Positions 57,410 through 64,000 of a DNA stretch of 64,000 nucleotides are shown here, in pieces; position 1 is the first letter of the stretch; each line of letters opens with the position of its first letter. Where the stretch lies: NCBI RefSeq assembly GCF_025141935.1, contig NZ_CP081124.1, forward strand, positions 1-64,000, written 5' to 3'. Below the pieces are notes generated by a model. That model had not been told where the DNA came from and made no database searches. It saw only the letters and a program-made list of their open reading frames with translations. The position numbers and the translations under genes were made by a program. This DNA comes from Sulfitobacter sp. S190. GTDB taxonomy: Bacteria; Pseudomonadota; Alphaproteobacteria; Rhodobacterales; Rhodobacteraceae.

Positions 57410-58105
57410 ATGAGTGGCAAACTAGAGGTACTTACCCCGCAAAACAGTCAGGTGATTTTCATCGACCATCAGCCGCAGATGGCTTTCGGGGTGCAGTCGC
57501 TCGACCGGCAAGTGCTCAAGAACAACACTGTGGCTCTCGCCAAATCGGCGAAAGTCTTTGACGTTCCCGCAACGATCACCACCGTGGAGACAACGTCATT
57601 TTCGGGCCATACCTACCCCGAACTGCTCGATGTATTCCCCGATCACGATATTCTCGAGCGGACCTCGATGAACTCGTGGGATGACCAGAAAGTCCGCGAC
57701 GCATTGGCCAAGCATGCCGCAGACGGTCGCAAGAAGGTTGTCGTGTCAGGCCTGTGGACAGAGGTGTGCAACACGACCTTTTCGCTGTCGTGCATGCATG
57801 ACACCGATTACGAAATCTACATGGTCGCCGATGCATCCGGAGGCACGACCGCCGAAGCGCACGAACGCGCGATGGACCGGATGGTTCAGGCCGGCGTCGT
57901 GCCGGTTACATGGCAACAGGTGATGCTTGAATGGCAACGCGATTGGGCCCGTCGCGAGACGTATGATCCTGTCATGGACATCGCGCGCGAACATTCGGGC
58001 GCGTACGGCATGGGCGTCGATTACGCCTATACGATGGTGCACGGGGCCGAGGATCGCACGCATCACACCGGCAAGACGCTGGACCCGGTGCCCGCCGAAA
58101 GTTGA
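57410..58105 (+). CDS. Isochorismatase-family (YcaC-like) hydrolase
   Basis: A 231-residue cysteine hydrolase: catalytic Asp in VIFIDHQPQMAFG, and the nucleophile Cys in GLWTEVCNTTFSLSCMHDTD, with the AHERAMDRMVQAG helix that follows in the family. The third (Lys) residue was not located with confidence. The ATG at 57410 has AAGGAG upstream; an in-frame upstream start would overlap the XapX gene. It probably hydrolyses an amide or a C-N bond in the same pathway as the amidohydrolases. Confidence 0.87.
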   Translation: MSGKLEVLTPQNSQVIFIDHQPQMAFGVQSLDRQVLKNNTVALAKSAKVFDVPATITTVETTSFSGHTYPELLDVFPDHDILERTSMNSWDDQKVRDALAKHAADGRKKVVVSGLWTEVCNTTFSLSCMHDTDYEIYMVADASGGTTAEAHERAMDRMVQAGVVPVTWQQVMLEWQRDWARRETYDPVMDIAREHSGAYGMGVDYAYTMVHGAEDRTHHTGKTLDPVPAES

Positions 58106-58115
58106 TCCATCCCGC

Positions 58116-58141
58116 CCGCACCGGACATCCATCCGGTGCGG
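58116..58141 (+). terminator. Intercistronic hairpin before the second amidohydrolase
   Basis: CCGCACCGGA and TCCGGTGCGG are perfect 10-bp arms with a 6-base loop, between the isochorismatase stop and the amidohydrolase ATG. There is no T-tract, so an attenuator or mRNA-stabilising hairpin is more likely than a full terminator. Confidence 0.6.
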
Positions 58142-58170
58142 ACCTTCCAATCCGGCATCAAGGAACTGCA

Positions 58171-60030
58171 ATGGTCGATACAATTCTGCACAACGGACGT
58201 TTCACGACACTTGATCCTGAAACCCCCGATGCAACCGCCGTCGCGATTGCGGCAGGCAGGATCACGCAGGTCGGTCACGACCGCGATATTATGCCTTTGG
58301 CCCAGGACGATACCGATGTCATCGATCTGGGCGGGCGGCGTGTCATTCCGGGCCTCAACGACAGCCATACCCACCTTATCCGCGGCGGGCTCTACTATAA
58401 TATGGAGTTGCGGTGGGAGAACGTACCATCGGTATCGGATGCCCTTGCCATGCTGAAACGGCAGGCGGCAAACACTCCTGCGCCACAGTGGGTGCGCGTG
58501 GTCGGCGGCTGGTCTGAATTCCAGTTCGCCGAACGCCGGATGCCGACACTCGAAGAGATCAACCACGCGGCACCCGACACACCGGTGTTCATTCTGCACC
58601 TTTACGGCTCTGCGATGCTGAACCGTGCGGCGCTCAGGGTTCTGGGCATCACCAAGGAAACAAAAGATCCGCCCGGCGGCGTGATCGAACGGGACGCGCG
58701 CGGTCATCCCACGGGTATGTTGATCGCAAAGCCCTCTGCGCTGATCCTCTATAGCACCTTGGCAAAGGGGCCTTCCCTGTCACCAGAGGATCAACGCAAT
58801 TCGACCCTTCATTTCATGCGTGAGCTGAACCGCCTGGGCGTGACATCGGTGATCGATGCGGGCGGCGGCGGCCAGAACTATCCCGATGACTATGACGTGG
58901 TGAGCGATCTCAACGCCGAGGGAAAACTGACGCTGCGCATCGCCTACAACCTGTTTGCCCAAACCCCCGGGGCCGAGCTGTCCGACTACGAACGCTGGAC
59001 ACAGATGACCGAACCGGGCGCCGGTGACGCGATGTTGCGGATGAACGGCGCGGGCGAGAACCTGACCTGGTCGGCGGCGGATTTCGAGAACTTTCTGGAG
59101 CCGCGGCCCGATCTGGCCCCCACGATGGAGGCGGACCTCGAAAAAATCGTCAGCCTTCTGGCAGAGAACGAATGGCCGTTTCGTATCCACGCCACGTATG
59201 ACGAGACCATCGATCGTTTCCTCAGCGTATTCGAGCGGGTCAACGGGCATACACCTTTCAAGACGCGCTTTATCATCGACCACGCCGAAACGATCACACC
59301 GCGCAACATCGAACGGATCAAGGCGCTCGGCGGCGGGATCGCGTCGCAGCACCGAATGGCGTTTCAGGGGGAATACTTCATCGATCGCTACGGTGCCGAG
59401 CAGACAAAACAGACCCCGCCGCTGCGCAGCATTCTGGATACCGGCACACCGCTTGGGGGCGGCACCGATGCCACCCGCGTGGCCAGCTATGATCCTTGGG
59501 TCGCGATCAAATGGCTGTGCACCGGGCAAACGGTCGGGGGCACGCCGCTCTATGACGACGGCAACCTGCTGAGCCGCGAAGAGGCGGTGGCCATCTGGAC
59601 GACAGGATCTGCGTGGTTCTCGGGCGAGCAGGACCGCAAGGGGCGCATCGCGCCTGACATGTACGCCGATCTGGCGGTCCTGTCCGACGATCTGATGTCC
59701 GTGCAGGACGACGCCATCCGCCGCATCACATCGGTGCTGACGTTGGTGAACGGCGCGGTTGTCTGGGCGGATGCAGAATTTGCACCGCGCTGTCCGCCGA
59801 TGCCACCTGTCAGCCCCGAATGGGGACCGCCTGCACACTTCGCCAGCCCCGCCGAACGACAGCCCGCCCTTTCGCCCGCGCTTGCAGGCATGCGGGCCTG
59901 CGCGGACGGCTGTGCATCGGGGTGCGGCCTGCATGGCCACAATCACCAGATCGCATGGGCCAATCCCCTGCCCGTCCATGACCGCAAAAGCTTTTGGGGT
60001 GCCCTGGGGTGTTCGTGCTTCATGGCATGA
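58171..60030 (+). CDS. YtcJ-like amidohydrolase, cytosolic paralogue with Cys-rich tail
   Basis: A 619-residue Amidohydro_3 enzyme closely related to that at 52389 (shared PGLNDSH-H, RELNRLGVTSVIDAGGGG, RIHATYDETIDRFL and GGGTDATRVASYDPW), but without a signal peptide. The C-terminal ~50 residues are an addition: MRACADGCASGCGLHGHNHQ, ending FWGALGCSCFMA. They hold five Cys and two His and look like a metal site. Start ATG at 58171 with AAGGA. It follows the isochorismatase-type hydrolase after a hairpin; the MFS exporter comes 30 bp later. Confidence 0.88.
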   Translation: MVDTILHNGRFTTLDPETPDATAVAIAAGRITQVGHDRDIMPLAQDDTDVIDLGGRRVIPGLNDSHTHLIRGGLYYNMELRWENVPSVSDALAMLKRQAANTPAPQWVRVVGGWSEFQFAERRMPTLEEINHAAPDTPVFILHLYGSAMLNRAALRVLGITKETKDPPGGVIERDARGHPTGMLIAKPSALILYSTLAKGPSLSPEDQRNSTLHFMRELNRLGVTSVIDAGGGGQNYPDDYDVVSDLNAEGKLTLRIAYNLFAQTPGAELSDYERWTQMTEPGAGDAMLRMNGAGENLTWSAADFENFLEPRPDLAPTMEADLEKIVSLLAENEWPFRIHATYDETIDRFLSVFERVNGHTPFKTRFIIDHAETITPRNIERIKALGGGIASQHRMAFQGEYFIDRYGAEQTKQTPPLRSILDTGTPLGGGTDATRVASYDPWVAIKWLCTGQTVGGTPLYDDGNLLSREEAVAIWTTGSAWFSGEQDRKGRIAPDMYADLAVLSDDLMSVQDDAIRRITSVLTLVNGAVVWADAEFAPRCPPMPPVSPEWGPPAHFASPAERQPALSPALAGMRACADGCASGCGLHGHNHQIAWANPLPVHDRKSFWGALGCSCFMA

Positions 60031-60060
60031 ACCGCCCTCTTTACCAGATCGGAGCCTATC

Positions 60061-61650
60061 ATGGCTGACACCCCTACCGCGACCGTCTCTGCATGGACAC
60101 CCTTCCGGTATCGCGCTTTCAGCCTGTTATGGGCCGCGACGCTCATCTCGAACGTCGGCACATGGATGCACGAGGTGGGCGCGGGCTGGTTGATGACAAC
60201 GCTCAGCCCCTCGCCCGCGGTCGTATCGCTCGTTCAGGCGGCCACCACGCTGCCCGTCTTTCTGTTCGCCCTGCTTGCAGGAACGCTGGCCGACCGGCTG
60301 GACAAGCGCAAGATGCTGATCGTGATCAACCTGATGCTGATGGTCGTGGTCAGCACGCTGACGGTGATTGTGCATTTCGGCCTGATGACCCCGACCCTGC
60401 TCATTCTGTTTACGCTGGTGATCGGCACCGGATCGGCGTTCATGGCCCCGGCCTGGCAGTCGATCGTGCCGGGGCTCGTCCCGCGAGAGGCGCTGCAGCC
60501 GGCGATTGCGCTCAATTCGATGGGGGTCAACATCAGCCGTGCCATCGGTCCTGCGCTTGCCGGGCTTTTGATCGCGGTCGCGGGTCTGGCCTCTCCTTTC
60601 GCGATCAATGCGCTGAGCTTTGTGGCGATCCTGGTCAGCCTGTTCTTGTGGAAGAACGAAGAGACCCCGACCGTCACGCACCAGCCCATCTGGGGCGCGA
60701 TGCTGACAGGGGTGCGCCATGTCCGGCACAACGATGCGCTCAAGGCGACGTTGATCCGCGCGGTGGCGTTCTTCCTTTTTGCATCGGCCTATTGGGCGCT
60801 GCTGCCGATTGTTGCGCGCAATACGCGCGGTGGCGGAGCGGAGCTTTACGGGTTCCTGCTGACCCTGATCGGGGCGGGTGCGGTCACCGGCGCGCTGGTC
60901 CTGTCACGGATACGCGCGATGTTCGATAGTAACAGGATGGCACAGATCGGCACGGTTGGCACCGCGGGGGCGCTGGCGCTCATGGCGCTGGCTGCCGATC
61001 CGGTCAGCGCAAGCGTCGCCGCGTTCATTGGCGGTTTCAGCTGGATTTCGGTGCTGACCACCTTCAACGTGTCGGCCCAGACGGCACTGCCCAACTGGAT
61101 CCGCGCCCGCGGATTGTCGGTTTATCTGATGGTGTTTTTCGGATCGATGGCATTGGGGTCGCTCATCTGGGGACAGGTGGCCACCTATACGTCGCCCGCG
61201 GTCGCGCTGATCACGGCCGCCGTGGGAAGCCTTGTGTGTATTCCGCTGACGCGCCGCTTTCACCTTGGCCAGGGCGAGGGCCGCGATCTCACCCCTTCGA
61301 TGCACTGGCCTGCACCGCCTCTCGCGATTGACAGCGACGACATCAATGACCGCGGCCCGGTGCTCATCACCGTCACGTATCAGGTGACCGAAGAGAATGT
61401 CGCGGATTTTCGCGCCCTGATGCAGGAGTGGTCGAAAGAGCGGATGCGCGACGGTGCGTTCGAATGGAACCTCTACCAAAGCGCGGAGTCACCGGAGCTC
61501 TGGATCGAGGCGTTCCGCGTGCCGAGTTGGGAGGAACATCTGGCCCACCACGGTCGCGTGTCGCACGAGGATGCCGTGATGCAGGACAAGGTGCACGCCC
61601 TCGATACGACCGAAGGAGGCCCCGTTGTCCGCCACTACATCGCGCCCTAG
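60061..61650 (+). CDS. MFS_3-family exporter (EntS-like)
   Basis: A 529-residue transporter with about 12 helices: FSLLWAATLISNVGTWMHEV at the start, the loop motif GTLADRLDKRKMLIVINLML and MGVNISRAIGPALAGLLIAV. The last ~100 residues form a ferredoxin-like ABM-type extension (VLITVTYQVTEENVADFRAL) that is normal for MFS_3 (PF05977). It probably exports a product or inducer of the amidohydrolase pathway. It is the last gene of the XapX operon. Confidence 0.88.
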   Translation: MADTPTATVSAWTPFRYRAFSLLWAATLISNVGTWMHEVGAGWLMTTLSPSPAVVSLVQAATTLPVFLFALLAGTLADRLDKRKMLIVINLMLMVVVSTLTVIVHFGLMTPTLLILFTLVIGTGSAFMAPAWQSIVPGLVPREALQPAIALNSMGVNISRAIGPALAGLLIAVAGLASPFAINALSFVAILVSLFLWKNEETPTVTHQPIWGAMLTGVRHVRHNDALKATLIRAVAFFLFASAYWALLPIVARNTRGGGAELYGFLLTLIGAGAVTGALVLSRIRAMFDSNRMAQIGTVGTAGALALMALAADPVSASVAAFIGGFSWISVLTTFNVSAQTALPNWIRARGLSVYLMVFFGSMALGSLIWGQVATYTSPAVALITAAVGSLVCIPLTRRFHLGQGEGRDLTPSMHWPAPPLAIDSDDINDRGPVLITVTYQVTEENVADFRALMQEWSKERMRDGAFEWNLYQSAESPELWIEAFRVPSWEEHLAHHGRVSHEDAVMQDKVHALDTTEGGPVVRHYIAP

Positions 61651-62057
61651 GGGCGACGGCTGAGGATCGCGGCGAGAATGAGGCCCCCGATCAAACCCAT
61701 ATGTTCCATGAAGACCGCAAACTGGCGCATCACCATGTCCGGCGGTGACGACCAGAACGCATGCGCGATCAAGGTCGCCAAAAAGGTAAAGACGCCCAGC
61801 ATGCCCGCCCCCAGCCACACCGCCCGCCCCACAATGACCAGAAGCGATCCGCCCAGTTGCACAAGTATCGTCAAACCGGCAAGTACCGCAGGCGCGGGCA
61901 GACCAAATGCCTGTTGCTCGGCGACGGCGGCGCCGAAATCGAACGCCTTGAGCAGTCCGCTGCTCCAGAAGGGTGAGGTCAGGATGATACGGGCGAGAAG
62001 CGCAAAAGTGTGTGACTCGAGCAGGGCCGCGATCGGGCGGGGGACGGTGCTGTCCAT
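61647..62057 (-). CDS. DoxX-family membrane protein
   Basis: A 136-residue protein with four helices, containing LLARIILTSPFWSSGLLKAF, a DoxX signature, and a central Gly-rich helix LGGSLLVIVGRAVWLGAG. DoxX proteins are tied to quinone redox chemistry and thiol stress. Its ATG overlaps the stop of a 15-codon leader (TGATG). Its stop overlaps the end of the MFS gene by 4 bp on the opposite strand. Confidence 0.8.
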   Translation of the reverse strand: MDSTVPRPIAALLESHTFALLARIILTSPFWSSGLLKAFDFGAAVAEQQAFGLPAPAVLAGLTILVQLGGSLLVIVGRAVWLGAGMLGVFTFLATLIAHAFWSSPPDMVMRQFAVFMEHMGLIGGLILAAILSRRP

Positions 62058-62104
62058 CACGGTGCGCCGCTGCAAATTGACTGTGGGGTTTGAAGCACGG
62101 ACAT
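62057..62104 (-). CDS. Possible 15-residue leader peptide upstream of DoxX
   Basis: ATG at 62104 after a strong AGGAG (spacing six) encodes MSVLQTPQSICSGAP, and its stop shares TGATG with the DoxX start. DoxX has no ribosome-binding site of its own visible. So either this is a translated leader coupled to DoxX, or one frameshift has separated the true N-terminus from the DoxX body. The second reading is possible given other frameshifts in this window. Confidence 0.5.
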   Translation of the reverse strand: MSVLQTPQSICSGAP

Positions 62105-62237
62105 GGCACTCTCCTGCGAATGAAACATTTGTCCGTGCATCCTGCGTGCGCGGGCCGCGCCGGTATTCCACCGCTCTGACCCTTTCAGTATTCGGCGCAC
62201 CCGCCGCGCTTTCCAGCAACCGCAATCCGAGTATGTC

Positions 62238-62546
62238 ATGATCCTGCTGATCAACCCTTTCACCGTTTTCGACGGCCAGACCGACCGGTTTCTCGCGCTT
62301 TGGGACCAGACAAACGCGATCTTCCGCGCGTCCGACGGGTTTATCTCGGCGCGCCTGTGCAGTGCGCTGAGCGAGCAGGCACCGGGCCAACGCGCGCCCT
62401 ACACCCACATCAACGTCGCAGAGTGGCAAAGCCGCGACAGCTATGCCACGGCCTTGCGTCATCCCGATCTGAAACGTCTGGGCGGCCAGTACATGAAGGT
62501 CTGTACCTTCAATCCCGCGCTCTATGACATTCTGCGCGACACCTGA
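62238..62546 (+). CDS. ABM-domain (antibiotic biosynthesis monooxygenase-like) protein
   Basis: A 102-residue ferredoxin-like protein: MILLINPFTVFDGQTDRFLA, then FISARLCSALSEQAPGQRAP and HINVAEWQSRDSYATALRHP, typical of ABM-domain monooxygenases that act on quinols without cofactor. It lies divergent from DoxX. Its stop (TGA, 62544-62546) touches the stop of the convergent haemoglobin gene with no gap. Confidence 0.82.
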   Translation: MILLINPFTVFDGQTDRFLALWDQTNAIFRASDGFISARLCSALSEQAPGQRAPYTHINVAEWQSRDSYATALRHPDLKRLGGQYMKVCTFNPALYDILRDT

Positions 62547-62981
62547 CTACCGGCGCAGCATCTGGGCGAGTTCGTCCGGCGGCATGTGGGAATGTTCCTG
62601 CACGCTGCGGCTGATTTGGTCGATAAAGCGGTCAAAGGGCCCCATAAATCGGGCGTCGATGTCGACCTCTGCCGCTGCATCCCGCATCAACGTCACCCAC
62701 CGTGCCCGCTGGGCATCCGTGATTTTCATCGACACGTGTTTCCAGATGACAAAGGCCAGATCGCCGCGTTCGCTGAGATAATCCTGCGGCCCGCCGAAGA
62801 CGACCGAAAACCAGCCCGCGAGATACTTCGCGTGCTTGTCGTCCCCCGCCGTAAACAAGGGCTCGAGCAAAGGGTCGCGCAGCGCCTTGTCATAGAACGC
62901 TTCCGTCATCGCGCGGATACGGTCCTGACCACCCGCCACATCGAAGAGGGTCTGCGGCGCTTTTGTCCGGGTCTGTTCCAT
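62547..62981 (-). CDS. Truncated haemoglobin (group II-like)
   Basis: A 144-residue globin-fold protein: FDVAGGQDRIRAMTEAFYDK, DPLLEPLFTAGDDKHAKYLA with the proximal His, GWFSVVFGGPQDYLSERGDL, and DAQRARWVTLM with the Trp of group II. It should bind O2 or NO and support redox protection. It is convergent with the ABM gene and downstream of the esterase gene, with AAAGGA before the ATG. Confidence 0.85.
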   Translation of the reverse strand: MEQTRTKAPQTLFDVAGGQDRIRAMTEAFYDKALRDPLLEPLFTAGDDKHAKYLAGWFSVVFGGPQDYLSERGDLAFVIWKHVSMKITDAQRARWVTLMRDAAAEVDIDARFMGPFDRFIDQISRSVQEHSHMPPDELAQMLRR

Positions 62982-62996
62982 TGTCCGTTCCTTTCG

Positions 62997-63605
62997 TTAT
63001 TGCCCTTTCACCGTGCCTGCAAAGGCTGCGATGGCCTCGATTTCGGAGCGGGCGATTTCATGTCCGCCGGGATGCCACACCGTTTCGACCCGCGCGCCCT
63101 GCCCCTCGAAATAAGACACCAGCGCCGTTGTTTGCGGCGCGGGGCAGATCGGATCGTTGCGCCCCGCCGTGAGCAAGATACGCTTGCCCGACAACGCCGG
63201 TTGCGGCGCAGGCTGCCAGGGGATCAGCGGATGCATAAGCACCATCTCATCGAACAGGTCTGGCCGTTCAAAAGAAAGCGCGGCCAGAATATTGGCCCCG
63301 TTCGAATATCCCAGCCCGATCACCCGTGCGGGCGCCACATCGGTGTGCTGGTCTTCGACAAAAGCTGCCAGCGCGTCACGCCGTGCCGCGAGGTCGTCCA
63401 TGTCGTAAACCCCCTCGCCCGTGCGGCGAAAGAACCGGTTTGCGCCATGTTCGGACACGTCGCCCCGTGGAGAGATCACCGTGGCGTCGGGATAAAGTTG
63501 GCGGGCAAAGCCGTGAAACTGGGTCTCGTCCCCGCCCGTGCCGTGGAAGGTAAAGACAAGCGGCGCACCAACTGCGCCGCCGTCTTTTTCATAATGATAG
63601 GTCAT
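62997..63605 (-). CDS. Phospholipase/carboxylesterase family hydrolase (MhqD-like)
   Basis: A 202-residue alpha/beta hydrolase: VFTFHGTGGDETQFHGFARQ, nucleophile elbow GLGYSNGANILAAL, TAGRNDPICP with the Asp, and HPGGHE with the His. MhqD-type esterases occur beside ring-cleaving dioxygenases in quinone-responsive operons, and the gene here follows such an enzyme. It sits 15 bp upstream of the haemoglobin gene. Confidence 0.82.
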   Translation of the reverse strand: MTYHYEKDGGAVGAPLVFTFHGTGGDETQFHGFARQLYPDATVISPRGDVSEHGANRFFRRTGEGVYDMDDLAARRDALAAFVEDQHTDVAPARVIGLGYSNGANILAALSFERPDLFDEMVLMHPLIPWQPAPQPALSGKRILLTAGRNDPICPAPQTTALVSYFEGQGARVETVWHPGGHEIARSEIEAIAAFAGTVKGQ

Positions 63606-63621
63606 TGCGATGTCCTTTCTT

Positions 63622-64000
63622 CTAGTCCAGCGGCGGCAGGATCGCCTCGATCTGGTCGCGCAGCCCTGCGTGCTGGTCTGGCAGCTTGAGCGCCTCACCG
63701 AGGTGCGCGGTGTCTTCGTCGCGGTCGAAACCGGGCTCGTTGGTGGCCACTTCGAACAACACGCCGCCCGGCGTGCGGAAGTAGATCGCCCAGAAATAAT
63801 CGCGGTCAATCACCGGCGTCACCTGATAGCCGGTATCCACCAACGCGCGGCGCACCTCGAGCTGTTTTGCACGGTCCTCGACGGCGAACGCGATGTGGTG
63901 GACCGATCCCGCGCCCTGCCCCGCAAACCCGGTGGTCGGCAGATGCTCCAGATCAATTACGTTGGCCTCATTGCCGCCGGGCACGGCGAACCGGATGATG
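63622..64000 (-). CDS. VOC ring-cleaving dioxygenase (MhqO-like), C-terminal part (runs off the window)
   Basis: The visible 125 residues are the C-terminal half of a glyoxalase-fold dioxygenase: HHIAFAVEDRAKQLEVRRAL with a metal His, DRDYFWAIYFRTPGGVLFEV with the Glu, and EPGFDRDEDTAHLGEALKLP, typical of MhqO/MhqE-type enzymes. The frame is open through 64000, so the start lies beyond. It is followed by the MhqD-like esterase, giving a pair known from quinone/hydroquinone detoxification in Bacillus. Confidence 0.8.
   Translation of the reverse strand, partial: IIRFAVPGGNEANVIDLEHLPTTGFAGQGAGSVHHIAFAVEDRAKQLEVRRALVDTGYQVTPVIDRDYFWAIYFRTPGGVLFEVATNEPGFDRDEDTAHLGEALKLPDQHAGLRDQIEAILPPLD

Noticed and set aside
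1..64000. tRNA, rRNA or CRISPR features
   Set aside because: Reading through the window I saw no tRNA-like cloverleaf ending in CCA, no rRNA segments, and no regular short repeats with unique spacers. The only short tandem repeats are the four iterons.

Overview
The window is high-GC DNA with alphaproteobacterial gene content of the Rhodobacterales (Roseobacter) type: TRAP transport of an organosulfonate, twin-arginine signals, and a Rep_3-type replication initiator next to parA and parB. The rep-ori-par module at about 21.0-25.3 kb indicates that this is part of an extrachromosomal replicon (plasmid or chromid). It has four tandem ~22-bp iterons in front of the initiator and three identical parS-like palindromes in and after parAB.

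Layout. 0-3.4 kb: an RND efflux operon whose membrane fusion gene and divergent TetR regulator carry several single-base frameshifts, then a ParDE-type toxin-antitoxin pair with a clear palindromic operator. 3.4-20.8 kb: a two-gene surface unit, made of a 4,657-residue secreted protein with about 33 DUF11-like repeats and a translationally linked outer-membrane beta-barrel partner. The barrel's native C-terminus is displaced by one extra A in a homopolymer. 21-27.6 kb: the replication/partition module and two membrane-anchored proteins of unknown function.

27.5-37.8 kb: a long minus-strand operon that fits uptake and oxidation of 2,3-dihydroxypropane-1-sulfonate (DHPS). In transcription order it holds a small membrane protein, a TRAP transporter, HpsN-like, SDR and MDR dehydrogenases, a UspA protein, the two sulfopyruvate decarboxylase subunits and an FMN-dependent hydroxyacid dehydrogenase (SlcD candidate). 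A divergent LacI-family regulator faces two mirror-image operators that overlap a predicted operon promoter. The expected product is sulfoacetaldehyde; no Xsc or SuyAB is present here.

37.7-44.8 kb: an alpha/beta hydrolase and divergent LmrA/YxaF-like TetR regulator with paired operators; a zrg-like metal module (His-rich periplasmic protein, ABC ATPase, FtsX-type permease, two tandem DUF3299 proteins); a truncated PepSY remnant and a strong hairpin.

44.8-64 kb: a glyoxalase-like protein and EmrAB-type efflux, followed by a gene set I read as a redox/quinone-aromatic island. It contains a flavodoxin-like reductase, a Tat-exported tyrosinase, a porin, a Tat-exported amidohydrolase and a cytosolic paralogue with a Cys-rich tail, a DUF5519 protein, two paralogous AraC regulators tail to tail, XapX, an isochorismatase-fold hydrolase, an MFS_3 exporter, DoxX, an ABM monooxygenase, a truncated haemoglobin, an MhqD-like esterase and an MhqO-like dioxygenase (cut by the window end). 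The joint function of this island is inference. I saw no rRNA, tRNA, CRISPR array or intact insertion sequence.
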